From contig OX463846.1 of assembly GCA_949825065.1 (NCBI GenBank), positions 1,691,778 to 1,755,777 on the forward strand: DNA of 64,000 bases, in the 5' to 3' direction. Positions within the stretch are counted from its first letter, which is position 1. Every line of letters begins with the position of its first letter. Source of the DNA: Odontocerum albicorne. Its lineage: Eukaryota; Arthropoda; Insecta; Trichoptera; Odontoceridae. This document shows positions 34,501 through 40,039 of this stretch, piece after piece. The position numbers and the translations under genes were made by a program. The notes under the pieces were generated by a model. It had not been told where the DNA came from. It searched no databases and saw nothing but the letters and a program-made list of their open reading frames with translations.

Positions 34501-37099
34501 ATACGTACAATAGTATTATATACATACCCTTGGAAGAATCATCGTATCCAATGTGTGCGACAGTTTCTCTGACTACTTTCTGGTAATCCACAACGGCTTT
34601 TGATGTTATTTCACCGCAGAGTAGTACCATTCCAGTTTTTGTGACAGTTTCTAAAAGGAAAAAAAAAAATGTCAATCAGAAATGTAACTATAATGATTAG
34701 GGAATAACTTAGTATACTCAAGAAAATGTAGCATGGTCCCTGTGACGTTTGAAATGTCATGTCTCAAAGGGATTGGATAAAATAGTTTTTTTAACAAATC
34801 GAATCTTTTTTTATAAATCGAAAAATTGACGTTTTAATTCCTAATTTTCATTATACTGACTTTCTAATGTATTGGAAGATTTGTATCTATCTTAAAATAG
34901 GCCAAGATCCACTATGAATTAATACTAATTACGAACATTTAATTTTAGGAAAAAAAAAAACGAAAATCCAATTATCGTATACCCCATCTCTAGCCAATGC
35001 AGTTACTTTTGATGAACGTCGCCAAATATTATTTGATTTTAACAAACTGACATATTTTGGTAATTTGTAACAAGATGTATTAATTTGTCATTATTGTCAG
35101 TTTTATGTAATATATATTTACGTAAATAACTTGCTATTCATTAGAATCGAGGCTTATATTAAAGTTGATAAAATAATTAAAATTACTGATTGTCGTTACA
35201 AGGTTGTATTGGGGCAAATTTGTGAAACGTCATAGGGACCATGCTACATTTTCTTTAGTATAGAACTCCCTTATTCAGTATGTTATTTGATTGAACTTAT
35301 TAATTAAAAATATGTGCAGGAAAAAGGAACGAAAGATGACTAAAACAGGAATACAATTTTCGCTGATGTTCCTTACTTTTAATATCATAGAAATAAAACT
35401 AATTTAATATCTTGGAAGCATTAAAACAGCTGAGAATATACGATGAATGATAGTCGCGGATCAGTTCTCCAAAAGAAGCAAAATTGTGAGACACGGTGAG
35501 AGAAAACTAAAAATGCGCAATTGGTTCGATTAGATTCAGATTTCGCAAGATGCTAGGAATGGGATAGATAAAAGGAAAAAGTGGTATACTGCCATAGGAA
35601 GGTTAAAAATTCAGTTCTTTCTAGATTAACACCGTGCGGTATTAATTAACACAGTTTAATTTATAAAGGAATATATTTTTCATAAACTGACATCAAATTT
35701 TAGAATCATTCATGCAATTAAGGAGTTTCACTTTTATTCATCATTATCTTAATGACTTTCCTCAGATATTTTCACCTGGTGCGATAATTGACAAAATATC
35801 ATGTAGCTTTGTATGGAATAAAAAAAAATTAAGCATAAAACACCCATTTGAACACTTATTAACGTTTCTGAGACTGACTGTTTGTCACAATACCTAGCTA
35901 GTTTCATAAAACATTTAAAACATGTGCAATATCAAGATTGACAATTTTTTTTAAATAAAAATTATTGCAATTTTTTTGTTAATATATAAACAAGTTTTCG
36001 TTAAGATACCGCATTTATTTTTTAAAATAATATTTACTATTAATTAGTAAATGATATGCTATCAACAGATATTTGATTTCAAGTCAAGGTTTTCTAAGAA
36101 ACAGTTGGAATTTAACAAGAAATTGATGATTAATACGTTTATTCTTTTGCCTCAATTATTTTCTTAGGGAATATCAAATTATCTTTGATATTTTCAATTA
36201 ATTATATTTATAAAAAAAATGCTGCGAATTCTTGGAAAAGAACTGACGAAATTGAAAAAATAATGATTTAGTTCGTATGCAATATTGACATTCTCGGTAA
36301 ATTATAACGAATGTGAAAATCAGATAAAAATTTAAATCGATTTAGTTCCTAGAAACGTATAAAATTAATAATCGTCATTTAGACTATCTTAAAACGGTTC
36401 CATTAGACGTCACTTTATTTCCCCCCAAAATTTATAAGTATTAATTGTCAATTTCACAATAAAATCGATGTCACTAAAATATTAACTAAATAAAAAGAGT
36501 GCGTAGTTTTCTAGTTTACGACCGATCCATTTAAATAGTTTAGTTTGACAATAAAATAACCAAATAAAATATCCACTTACCGCAGGCGACTTTGGCGTCG
36601 GGATCTTGTGCGAGGTGAGCATCCAGGATTGCGTCACTGATTTGATCGCACATTTTATCTAAAAAGAAAAGAATAACACGCTTTAAAATGACGAAAAATT
36701 CAACAATAATATCGCGTGTACGTGATAACATGCGGCGGGTTTACATACATTATTCACCACGTGCATTCCGGTTGGAATTTATCGGCGTGCACTGCGCAAT
36801 AATTATAACTAATTCTGACAATAGAACAGATTTAAAACGAAATTGAACAATTCAAGAACGGAATGAATGTCGAGAATAGGTAATTTTAAATCACAAAAGC
36901 ACTGTATTAAGAGGAATGTTTACAATTGACGCACATGTCGCGTCGCCGCCATGTTCCCTACAAGGGAAAATTTCTGGTACTAACCTGGATGTCCCTCGCC
37001 GACGGATTCTGATGTGAATAAGAATGTGGAGCCATTCTGGGTTTCGTAATTATGGCCATTGGCACTAGCGTAGCCGTTTAATTTGCAAGTTTCCGGCAT
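4428..37099 (-). CDS. Sam-S: S-adenosylmethionine synthetase (methionine adenosyltransferase), exons 1-8; 3' end outside window
   Basis: This enzyme makes S-adenosylmethionine from methionine and ATP in the cytosol, supplying nearly all cellular methylation. The window contains 1109 coding nt per isoform, about 370 of an expected 405 or so residues. The exons lie at 36985-37099, 36581-36658, 34528-34650, 32380-32492 (4a) or 27787-27899 (4b), 19228-19371, 13901-13987, 10977-11291 and 4428-4561, all in phase with GT-AG introns of 326 bp to 8.4 kb. Diagnostic motifs are SVGEGHPDK (methionine/ATP site, across exons 1/2), GAGDQGLMFGY (family signature 1, across 4/5) and GGGAFSGKD (signature 2, exon 7). 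The protein is very close to the Drosophila enzyme as I remember it. It ends mid-codon after KIVK, so the last exon lies to the left of position 1. No exon carries a stop or frameshift. Confidence 0.97.
4640..4990. other. intron sequence with G-run palindrome and SINE tail
   Basis: A pair of inverted segments (GGCGAGGGTTTTATTTAAAA near 4760 and its counterpart near 4815) surrounds an unbroken run of about twelve G at 4796-4808. A SINE 3' tail, CACATGGCAATAAACTCGCC plus poly-A, follows at 4840-4885. No gene is present. Confidence 0.5.
5095..5225 (-). mobile_element. LINE fragment, reverse transcriptase C-terminus
   Basis: On the minus strand a frame reads [20 protein letters not shown], then [11 protein letters not shown]. 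This is the usual C-terminal 'WN.LP..IR...SFK..LK..LF' motif of CR1/Jockey-like LINEs, with the tryptophan codon mutated to a stop. It is short and dead. Confidence 0.6.
5548..7757 (-). mobile_element. piggyBac element with complete ends, 2210 bp
   Basis: TTAA target duplications at 5544-5547 and 7758-7761 flank terminal repeats CTCTTTGAACTCCAGA (left) and CCCTTATAACTCCAGA (right end, inverted). The right end has two subterminal copies of a GGCGAC/GTCGCC palindrome followed by CTCTRGAGTTAT (7682-7757). The element carries one intact transposase gene (5748-7496, minus). The insertion point is exactly a TTAA inside the mariner start region, and deleting the element plus one TTAA restores the mariner frame. 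Confidence 0.93.
5748..7496 (-). CDS. piggyBac-family transposase, apparently intact
   Basis: This 582-residue cut-and-paste transposase, with no stop or frameshift, acts in the nucleus on TTAA-flanked ends. Residues 1-80 are acidic and serine-rich. The DDE_Tnp_1_7-type core follows with [12 protein letters not shown] (D244), [14 protein letters not shown] (D331) and [10 protein letters not shown] (D437, D440), so all four metal-binding aspartates of the family are present. The C-terminus is a cysteine-rich zinc-finger-like domain: CVVC at 535-538, CDTC at 554-557, C568 and a nearby histidine. Length matches active piggyBac proteins (about 590). It lies inside a complete element with matching TTAA duplications. 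I infer that it could be active; no neighbouring gene bears on its function. Confidence 0.96.
   Translation of the reverse strand: MEKSQLSESEDEFILNVYSDESCDSNINIQTSSDESEYIGHKKRRVGPLLSSDSSSSTTSAQDSQDDEWIDISNTVDSPDIINFDIGAQNVGPNVPLTIKEPSQFFKLFFTEEIVTEIIRETNAYAKVKLQSKVLTANSIWQNWRDVQKDEFWAFIGVILNMGTMPLANMQEYWSTRDNSRVPFFANIFTRSRFHQIFWMLHLNTQETGHSDLRTRIQKVSNFLEYINKKFADYFIPNKNICVDESVVKFKGRICFITYNPNKPTKWGIRIYVLADSETSYVYSILPYYGSITTENLPSPDLPVSSRIPIYLFRKILEKVPHAQGYHLFTDRYYTSLPLAEALLKMKCHLTGTIQTNRKGIPITIKKPKFGNKKVLAVRKRKTMLLAWKDKRIITMLSTGDSAGMSSVSRTGKGGVQLVTEKPNVVRNYTKSMGGVDRADQYASTYCFLRKSLKWWRKLFFWGMEICSINAYILYKNIKLKNNEKPLTHLKFVKNLVDQLVGDFRELRSRPSTSTFDVRLDGKLHVLQKGKKKDCVVCSNRGKMGKRHETYEFCDTCPGKPRMHLGDCFLRYHTLKDYKTKK
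8745..8905 (-). mobile_element. LINE fragment (Jockey/R1-like 3' end)
   Basis: The minus strand reads [20 protein letters not shown], then [20 protein letters not shown] and a stop. This is the cysteine-histidine 'C.C....T..HI...CP' ending typical of Jockey/R1-class reverse transcriptase ORFs. It is 5' truncated, and only the last ~50 codons remain. Confidence 0.65.
9680..10090 (-). mobile_element. LINE 3' fragment with inverted 5' part
   Basis: On the minus strand 10043-9720 reads [11 protein letters not shown], then [51 protein letters not shown] and [12 protein letters not shown], the C-terminal region of an insect LINE. The 3' end is an AAGAAGAAG tail at about 9690. The neighbouring 10040-10085 segment reads [13 protein letters not shown] on the plus strand. 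That is the sequence that should precede the minus-strand part, so the 5' end is inverted. A second copy of the family lies at 40040-40490. Confidence 0.75.
10240..10770 (+). mobile_element. mariner remnant related to the 5331-8708 element
   Basis: It begins within codons reading TNDAEHPG then VTPENIK, and continues through [13 protein letters not shown] and [11 protein letters not shown] large deletion then jumps to the catalytic SPDL-like region ([12 protein letters not shown]) and the GDYVDE end. The right terminal repeat, GTCCCGGGACTTATTGATCG, is complete at about 10740-10768. The left terminal repeat is absent. It is not functional. Confidence 0.85.
10977..11291 (-). CDS. Sam-S: Sam-S exon 7
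   Basis: Largest exon, 105 codons: [20 protein letters not shown] through [20 protein letters not shown] to [15 protein letters not shown]. It contains [13 protein letters not shown] and [19 protein letters not shown], the ATP/polyphosphate-binding core and second PROSITE-type signature of the family. Acceptor TTTTTTCAG precedes 11291, and the donor is CAG/GTGAGG at 10976. The open frame extending to 10803 past the donor is intron read-through. Confidence 0.98.
11340..11565 (+). mobile_element. LINE fragment
   Basis: Codons reading [20 protein letters not shown], then [20 protein letters not shown] match the C-terminal tail of insect LINE reverse transcriptases ('LYDRIRNEVIRD...W.GHV.RM...EEVKDVC.DRN.W'). 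The middle is deleted and there is a frameshift. It lies immediately upstream (in gene sense) of exon 7. Confidence 0.6.
11654..12268. repeat. TTAA-flanked MITE (piggyBac type), 615 bp
   Basis: TTAA at 11650 and 12269 flanks imperfect inverted ends CCTGTTCACCGCG and CTCTTTCCCCGCG. A small internal duplication of a TAATGTTTATTTACGTAAGA unit lies at 11945-11998. A shorter relative (255 bp) interrupts a SINE at 33332-33586. Confidence 0.75.
12488..13751 (+). mobile_element. Tc1-like transposon, degraded
   Basis: Inverted ends share ACTGTTTGACAAGA and CGTGTACGGC-type sequence at about 12488 and 13751, with TA at the right end. The plus strand encodes pieces of a Tc1-type transposase. [20 protein letters not shown] (helix-turn-helix, 12859-13074) comes first, and the catalytic DDE/D stretch with VIFSDEAT follows near 13090. 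[20 protein letters not shown] and the C-terminus lie at 13417-13644. Frames are interrupted by several indels. It sits in the intron between exons 6 and 7. Confidence 0.88.
13901..13987 (-). CDS. Sam-S: Sam-S exon 6
   Basis: 29 codons, phase 0 on both sides: [10 protein letters not shown] then [14 protein letters not shown]. The segment is the central-domain strand around the conserved RVHTxxxSxQH motif. Acceptor GTTCTCAG at 13988-13995, donor AAG/GTATGTTA at 13900. It is 87 nt, so skipping it would keep frame but remove a conserved active-site strand. Confidence 0.97.
14285..16058. mobile_element. composite element with ~115-bp inverted ends containing a palindromic mariner and a nested Tc1 derivative
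   Basis: The ends CACCCCGCTCATAAG (14285) and CTTATGAGCGGGGGTG (16058) are flanked by TA. The inverted repeat is about 115 bp long (14285-14399 and 15943-16058). Inside, 14400-14720 is repeated in inverse orientation at 15045-15365. Both arms encode the N-terminus of a SETMAR-type mariner transposase: [20 protein letters not shown], then [13 protein letters not shown] and [10 protein letters not shown]. Between the arms, minus-strand codons read [15 protein letters not shown], then QRFLYRIVT, a further piece of the same transposase. A 523-bp Tc1-type deletion derivative sits at 15401-15923. Confidence 0.8.
15401..15923 (+). mobile_element. Tc1-type deletion derivative
   Basis: Ends TCTATGGAGATTAGAATTTG and its inverse at 15904-15923 are flanked by TA. 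At 15660-15780 the plus strand reads [20 protein letters not shown] then [15 protein letters not shown], a Tc1-like N-terminal DNA-binding domain that stops soon afterwards. The catalytic domain is missing. It is nested in the 14285-16058 element. Confidence 0.7.
16470..16720 (+). mobile_element. mariner deletion derivative, ~250 bp
   Basis: Both terminal repeats of the 5331-8708 mariner family are present (ACACATCGATCAATAAGTCC at 16471 and its inverse at 16718). Between them lies only the 3' end of the transposase (ATFEIK-type codons through EGDYVDE). A second, degraded copy of the left repeat follows at about 16508, so the left end is duplicated. Confidence 0.8.
16870..18010. repeat. minisatellite, ~76-bp unit, about 15 copies
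   Basis: The unit begins TTTACTATTCTAGTTTTCTC, continues with TTACTTCTAGGTAATACC and closes ATCAATTTCAAGTAAC. Variants of 74-76 bp differ in a TCAGTTGATG versus CAAGTATG segment. Copies are very similar, which suggests recent expansion. It lies in the intron between exons 5 and 6 and has no long open frame. Confidence 0.95.
18570..19140. repeat. minisatellite, 46-49-bp unit, about 12 copies
   Basis: Each unit contains GCATTATCCATCTACTAACT, then AGTTACGTTTGCCACAAGGA. Two unit types (CACAAG/CATAAG, with or without an AG) alternate through part of the array. The minus strand is open for 91 codons with a repeating [15 protein letters not shown] unit, but this is a by-product of the repeat. The array ends 88 bp from the donor of Sam-S exon 5. 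Confidence 0.95.
19228..19371 (-). CDS. Sam-S: Sam-S exon 5
   Basis: 48 codons, phase 0 on both sides: [20 protein letters not shown], then [15 protein letters not shown] and RPDSKTQ. It completes the GAGDQG...GY signature begun in exon 4a or 4b and carries the conserved ATDETEE and RPDxKTQ motifs. The acceptor TGTATTTAG precedes 19371, and the donor is CAG/GTATGTTG at 19227. Confidence 0.98.
19590..20471. repeat. TTAA-flanked piggyBac-type non-autonomous element (left of a pair)
   Basis: TTAA at 19586 and 20472 flanks ends CCCTACCTGCCCTGTG and GGCACAGGAAGGGAAAGG. It contains an approximately 250-bp direct duplication (about 19790-20030 and 20050-20330) of a segment with GGTGAGGAAGCGAC and GAATCTCA-TTCGCTCGCTTC. 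No transposase is present. Confidence 0.65.
20519..21130. repeat. TTAA-flanked piggyBac-type non-autonomous element (right of a pair)
   Basis: TTAA at 20515 and 21131 flanks ends CCCTTCCCTTACGG and CACAGGGAAGGAAAGG. It is largely an inverted relative of the left neighbour, so 19590-21130 as a whole folds back with end arms of about 110 bp. Another member lies at about 48330-48980. Confidence 0.65.
21305..22090. repeat. TA-flanked MITE family copy 2, with a TTAA insertion
   Basis: The family ends (TACTAAAGAAAATGTAGCAT and inverse) are next to TA. Compared with other copies it has 205 extra bp at 21782-21986, flanked by TTAA, with ends CCTCTAAAGG and CACTCGTTAGG. The inserted piece is therefore a small TTAA MITE. 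It contains palindromic GTATGGCCGTACGG and GGACGTACACGG motifs. Confidence 0.8.
22123..22507 (+). mobile_element. 5'-truncated LINE with 15-bp target-site duplication
   Basis: The 15-bp sequence GGTTAATGCACGTGT occurs at both 22108-22122 and 22508-22522. The insert codes for the LINE C-terminus: [20 protein letters not shown], then [19 protein letters not shown], and after a frameshift [14 protein letters not shown]. It ends in an AGAAG tail. This is a clean target-primed reverse-transcription footprint. Confidence 0.88.
23116..24110 (-). mobile_element. degraded LINE copy (reverse transcriptase region)
   Basis: Reading the minus strand leftwards, codons include [13 protein letters not shown] near 23900, CNESSV and WESDYT near 23640, and [15 protein letters not shown] at 23300-23120. 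The last is the reverse transcriptase 'GVRQGC' block. Many stops and indels are present. It aligns along its length with the LINE at 42895-44330. It has only one copy of the ~43-bp segment that is a tandem array there. Confidence 0.7.
24454..24987. repeat. TTAA-flanked MITE (piggyBac type), 534 bp
   Basis: TTAA at 24450 and 24988 flanks inverted ends CCCTTATCTTGGCA and TGCCATAATAAGGG. CCCTTAT is also the terminal motif of the intact piggyBac at 5548-7757, so that transposase or a relative may move it (inference). A truncated copy of the 2130-2365 MITE family follows directly (24992-25172). Confidence 0.8.
25284..25685. repeat. minisatellite, 28-bp unit, 14 copies
   Basis: The unit is ACCAGTTGGCATTCTTTGG followed by TTTAGTTTT. 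Fourteen near-perfect copies are spaced exactly 28 bp, with one 29-bp unit and occasional T-to-A changes. There are no spacers between units. It sits in the intron between exons 4b and 5. Confidence 0.97.
25895..26165 (+). mobile_element. mariner-like transposase remnant
   Basis: Plus-strand codons read [20 protein letters not shown] then HSGRP and [12 protein letters not shown]. This matches the N-terminal DNA-binding region of a SETMAR-like mariner transposase ('W...F..G...LED..RSGRP...D......I..N...T..E'). No terminal repeats are visible nearby, and the rest of the gene is absent. Confidence 0.55.
26350..27397 (+). mobile_element. mariner element C, defective
   Basis: Terminal repeats TGAGGGTTGCTACTTAAGTT and the inverse of CGAGGGTTGCTACTTAAGTT are flanked by TA. 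The transposase begins [13 protein letters not shown] (26502) and runs to [13 protein letters not shown], then a deletion joins it to the catalytic domain. [17 protein letters not shown] (first Asp), [10 protein letters not shown] (second) and [10 protein letters not shown] (third) are all present. However, the domain is split by a stop and frameshift near 26900. The C-terminal ORF is 26926-27363. It lies in the intron between exons 4b and 5. Confidence 0.92.
27787..27899 (-). CDS. Sam-S: Sam-S alternative exon 4b
   Basis: 113 nt, entering one base into a codon and leaving at a codon boundary: [20 protein letters not shown], then [18 protein letters not shown]. It has the same length, phase and homologous protein as exon 4a. 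Acceptor GATGGTGCCAG lacks a strong pyrimidine tract, and the donor CAG/GTCTGTCC departs from consensus. It is intact, with no stop, and conserved where the family is invariant (ALxQQSPxIA, GAGDQ). Use of both exons 4a and 4b would shift the frame. A decayed duplicate is possible but the sequence gives no sign of it. Confidence 0.93.
28241..29523 (+). mobile_element. mariner element D, near full length
   Basis: Ends CGAGGGTGGTCCCAGAAGTA and its inverse at 29523 are flanked by TA, and the element is 1283 bp, a normal mariner length. Transposase domains run in order: [73 protein letters not shown] (first Asp), [13 protein letters not shown] (second) and [12 protein letters not shown] (third). 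It ends GDYVEK at 29455. Defects are a premature stop at about 28659 and frameshifts near 29035 and 29225. It sits in the intron between exons 4a and 4b. Confidence 0.95.
29600..30612. other. intron sequence, nothing recognised
   Basis: AT-rich, without a credible frame or a repeat seen elsewhere in the window. It lies between mariner D and the 30613 MITE, in the 4a-4b intron of Sam-S. Confidence 0.4.
30613..30942. repeat. MITE with ~65-bp inverted ends, 330 bp
   Basis: About 65 bp at each end is inverted: AACTCAATGTCAAGCCGGTA on the left matches the inverse of TACCGGCATGACATTGAGTT on the right. TA flanks both sides if the right end is CAGCAGGGTGTCC. It has no coding capacity, and no other copy was noticed in the window. 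Confidence 0.7.
31097..31289 (+). mobile_element. tRNA-derived SINE
   Basis: The 5' head looks like a tRNA gene: GGCTTGGTGGTAAG (box A type) and GGTTTCGATCCCC (box B). An unrelated body follows (GATTCCAGTCTGGTTAA, then GGGCCTATAAAAACATCTT). It ends with a GGTTGGAAGAGATTGCCACA tail and poly-A. Very similar copies are at 55337-55528 (+), 38651-38839 (-) and 51686-51868 (-). Confidence 0.88.
31300..32379. other. intron sequence, nothing recognised
   Basis: AT-rich intron just downstream of exon 4a, with short TA-dinucleotide runs near 32130. As the flank of a regulated exon it may hold splicing elements, but none can be named from sequence. Confidence 0.35.
32380..32492 (-). CDS. Sam-S: Sam-S alternative exon 4a
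   Basis: 113 nt, same phases as exon 4b: [20 protein letters not shown], then [18 protein letters not shown]. It supplies residues 106-143, which in the human enzyme include the loop over the active site, and the first half of the GAGDQG signature. Acceptor GTGTGATCATCTCCCAG has a poor pyrimidine tract, and donor CAG/GTACTTAG is weak. Upstream exon 3 is 2.0 kb away and exon 4b is 4.5 kb downstream. Differences from 4b cluster in the loop ([13 protein letters not shown] versus [13 protein letters not shown]). Confidence 0.96.
33239..33680 (+). mobile_element. SINE split by a TTAA MITE
   Basis: The tRNA-like head (TGTGGCTTAGTTGGTATGAG and GCGGGTTCAATTCCCG) is at 33239-33325. The body and tail (CTAGTTTCCACTTAAGACC, then CATCTTTCTGGTTGGTTG) resume at 33594-33680. 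The 255-bp TTAA MITE between them explains the break. The head differs from the other SINEs here, so it may be a distinct subfamily. Confidence 0.75.
33332..33586. repeat. TTAA-flanked MITE, 255 bp
   Basis: TTAA lies at 33328 and 33587, with ends CCTGTACACCGCG and CGTGTTCCTCGCG (right, inverted). It is a short form of the 11654-12268 element, matching it at both ends with the middle deleted. Confidence 0.78.
33859..34135. repeat. TTAA-flanked MITE with GC-rich subterminal palindromes, 277 bp
   Basis: TTAA at 33855 and 34136, with ends CCCCAGC and CCCCACGGGGCC (right, inverted). The right end holds repeated GATCGGCCCCGTGGG-type motifs, which stand out in an AT-rich setting and are probably subterminal transposase-binding repeats (inference). 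Confidence 0.6.
34528..34650 (-). CDS. Sam-S: Sam-S exon 3
   Basis: 123 nt: [20 protein letters not shown], then [20 protein letters not shown]. It carries the conserved GEITS and GYDDSSKG motifs. Acceptor TTTTCCTTTTAG has a good pyrimidine tract, and donor AAGG/GTATGTA is strong. A MITE ends 65 bp upstream, at 34715. Its last base begins the glycine codon completed by either exon 4a or 4b. Confidence 0.98.
34715..35260. repeat. TA-flanked MITE family copy 3, complete
   Basis: Ends TACTCAAGAAAATGTAGCAT and its inverse are flanked by TA, 546 bp. It is in inverse orientation to the 21305 copy and lies in Sam-S intron 2, 65 bp before the exon 3 acceptor, so it does not overlap the pyrimidine tract. 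Confidence 0.85.
35261..36580. other. intron 2 sequence, nothing recognised
   Basis: AT-rich, no coding potential or repeats shared with the rest of the window. Confidence 0.4.
36581..36658 (-). CDS. Sam-S: Sam-S exon 2
   Basis: 78 nt: [20 protein letters not shown], then DAKVACG/E. It carries the aspartates and lysine of the HPDK...D metal/ATP site. Acceptor TTTTCTTTTTAG, donor GCG/GTAAGTGG. Confidence 0.98.
36985..37099 (-). CDS. Sam-S: Sam-S exon 1 with start codon
   Basis: 115 nt, from ATG at 37097-37099: [20 protein letters not shown], then [15 protein letters not shown]. The start context TTCAAAATG has A at -3. The N-terminal 23 residues are variable in the family and the conserved fold begins at TFLFTSE. 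Donor CAG/GTTAGTAC at 36984. No earlier in-frame ATG was seen in the short leader. Confidence 0.97.
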
Positions 37100-37270
37100 T
37101 TTGAACCTTTTCTCGCTTCACTCTACGATCCGAACAACCCTCTACAAAAATACTTTGGAAAAGAGACCCCGGTAGGATTTTTCACTCGTATTTATAACTT
37201 CGTCTTTCTTGGGTCAGCTGACTGAAACGAGCGCTGTGATTTGTTGAAATTGGATGCGCGCGCAGAAATT
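37100..37270 (-). promoter_or_regulatory. Sam-S: probable Sam-S core promoter and 5' leader
   Basis: On the minus strand TATAAATA lies at 37189-37196, about 90 bp before the ATG, and a CCAAT pentamer at 37249-37253. This fits a TATA promoter starting transcription near 37160-37165. An intron in the leader cannot be excluded, and initiation cannot be proven from sequence. Confidence 0.5.
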
Positions 37271-37279
37271 CTAACCGCG

Positions 37280-38650
37280 TCAAGTTTAAACACAAATAAA
37301 GTATTTAAAAAAATATTTTTTCTATATTCACTTAATGTTAAATGTTATTTAAATATATATTTTGAACGAATACTTATATGAAATATTATATCACAGAATA
37401 AGAAATACGTTATTAAAGTTGAATAAATGTAATATTTGGTTGATAATGGCACAATATAGGTAGTTGATGTGAACGGGGCACTAGAGCGACTGCGACTCGA
37501 AAAGCGATTCTAAAGTTATACTCTAGTATGAGCGACAACTTTCGATTATATATTGTTGACCTATTAACCCTCGCAATGAGATGCCAGTCTGAACGGTGAT
37601 TGTATGTCGAAAAATAACATTTAGATATTATATATACAACAGTGATTTGCAGAAAGGAATCGAAAATCTCACATAATATACACGAGTAATGTAAATGAAA
37701 TGAAACGTATTATTGAATTTAAAATTTGTTTTGAGATCAAATCAAACTTTAATCCATTTATTTTTTTGACTTGGTTCCATACATAAAGGTAACACGAATG
37801 TTCCAAAATAATATGCAAGTTGCCAATAGATTTACTAAGCATGCCTTTTGTACATAAAATATATGTGTATAACCACAAAACATTTTGTAAATTAAAACAT
37901 CGATCGATGTTTTTTTTTTAATAAACTTTTATATTGAATCAATAATTGATATTTTAAATATATTTTTTTTTCAAAATCATCACATTTTTAGATAAAATAT
38001 AAACATTTTTGCACCTCAAAAATATCTTGACATTTAAATTGTTTTAATATCGAATTTGATTCATTCATATATGTTTGTGGTTATCTGTATTTTTTACTGT
38101 ATTTAATTTCTGCATTTTTGAGGTTATCTACATTTTCTTTCAGTATTTTGAAGGTTTTCTGTATTTTCTTCCTGTATTTCATTTCTGTATTTTTGTGGTT
38201 ATTTGTATTATCTTCCTACGTTTCATTTCTGTATTTCCTTTTTATATTTTCGTTGCTATCTGTAATTTATTTATGTATTTTCGTGTTTCTTTATTTCTTA
38301 ATAAGAAATTAATTCAAATACTTATGACGTAATTAATATTATCTTTCTGAAACAATAAATTATAACTGTAAGATTAATTAGAACACATTTTATAAGAGCA
38401 ATAATATTGTTAAATTGTATAATACATGTTGCAATACAGTGTTCATGAAAAAATAAAATTAAATAAAACGACATTAAACAGGCGTAAGGTCTTATATTTT
38501 TGTGATTTCTTAAAAAAACAGTGTTACTCGTATAAACGTCCTACAGTGGCTTCATTGAAACTGTTTATATTAGTTCTAATGGGTTGCATTTTTGTAATCA
38601 TATTAATTCATGGAAGTTATTGATTGTTTTTTTACAGTTTAATTTATACA
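37280..38650. other. upstream intergenic DNA, low complexity
   Basis: No gene. From about 38070 to 38300 there is a degenerate T-rich tandem repeat with units near 55-60 bp containing TTTCTGTATTTT and GTGGTTATCTGTATT. It leaves open frames by chance on the plus strand. Confidence 0.5.
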
Positions 38651-38839
38651 ATACAACATGGTGGGCTTATTGCTATGTGGTAATCTCTTCCAATCAACCA
38701 GAAATATGTTAATGAGGCCTTAAGTGAAAATACGACTGGATTTTAAATTATTTTTTAATCTGGGTTCCTTCAGGAATCCAACCTGTAAACTCTGGGCAGG
38801 AAGACAGGTATTTTATCAACTGGGCTACGGAGGTCGTCG
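38651..38839 (-). mobile_element. tRNA-derived SINE
   Basis: The same SINE as at 31097 on the opposite strand. The tRNA-like head is at the right (ACGGAGGTCGTC at 38839 read inversely), and the tail GGTGGGCTTATTGCTATGTGG is at the left. Confidence 0.82.
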
Positions 38840-39271
38840 TTTAATATCGCTATTGTAAATAAATTTTATGAGTAATATCCATGGACTTTTCATTTCGGAA
38901 ATATACTATTTTTATTTATAAGAGAATATTAAAGTTTGGTCAGACCAGAAAGGACGAACCGCTGGAATCATTCGATGAAGTGACCAGATGTACTCGTAGA
39001 AAGGAGGCAGCAGCGTGTTCATAAAAGAGGCTTTGCAAAAGGCAATCTCCAAGAAAGGTTGAATGGATCAACAGAGTACATCTTACTCTTGAATCGGATG
39101 ACTGCAAGCCACGATCCAAGAGTTTGCATGTACTGGTTTATTAACATTAGCGGAAGACTAATAAATCTAATGAAGCGAATATTATCCAAGTTAAAAATAC
39201 CACAGGCTTATAGACAGAGCCGCGTTTGCTAACAGGCAAACCTAGGCATTTACTTGGGGGCGTCAAGTTAA

Positions 39272-39782
39272 GGCCTCGGCCACACAGGTAGGATCCTCAC
39301 TTGGTGCTTAGAGCTACGCTGCTAACTAGGCGACATATCCTAGCGAATCAACGCACCGCATACTATCGCAATGGCCACACTGCACGCTTCGCTCCACGCT
39401 ACATGGCGATTAGTCACCTAGTGAGTCTCCTAGCGAACAGACGTGTTGGTTAATTTTATTGTGTCACCAAGTGATTTTACAAGATGGCGAAAGTTTTAAC
39501 AGCAGCGGTGTATAAAAGGGAGCCTTTGTGGAACCCATCGAGCAAATTATACGAAAATGTACCTGTAATAAAATCACTTTGGAATGAAGTTGCACAGGAA
39601 GTAAATAAAGATGGCAAGTTGTAATGAAATTGGTTAATTTTGATAGTGGCATCGTTTGTTGACTTAACCGCTCCCAAATGTCAAATGAATTTGTGCGAAG
39701 CACTTTGGTGTGGCCATGCATGAAATCACCTAGTCTATTAGCCACGTAGCACCTAGCGAAGCATTTTGGTGTGGCTTTAGCC
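39272..39782 (+). mobile_element. PIF/Harbinger-type MITE with MADF-like ORF fragment
   Basis: TAA duplications (39269-39271, 39783-39785) flank inverted ends GGCCTCGGCCACAC and GGCTAAAGCCACAC. TAA/TTA targets are the hallmark of Harbinger elements. At 39484 the plus strand reads MAKVLTAAVYKREPLWNPSS then LYENVPVIKSLWNEVAQEV and stops. The 'REPLW....YK....W..IA' pattern is that of a MADF DNA-binding domain, a partner protein these elements encode. Only about 45 codons survive. Confidence 0.72.
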
Positions 39783-40039
39783 TAAAGGAAGTGCCCAAAT
39801 ATTTATAAATTATTTGAAGAATTAACAGTGAATTTGCACTTCCATGACATTGTAGATGCATTTGTGGAGAAGAATGCAAGACGAAAACTGCAGTAGTTTG
39901 TTGTGTGGCGCGAAATACATGTTTTAATAACGTATTGGGGGAATTTTATTGAAATATTTGTGGTGAAAACTTTGTGCGATGTATGGGCTAATTTAGAAAA
40001 ACTGGAGCATGTTTATTAGTTCTATTAACTGGGCAGCGT

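Noticed and set aside
34306..34527. coding extension of Sam-S exon 3
   Set aside because: The conserved protein stops at the GTATGT donor; what follows is intron with no similarity to the family.
38075..38332. hydrophobic 85-codon membrane protein
   Set aside because: Low-complexity T-rich tandem sequence producing Phe/Ile/Leu codons by composition.
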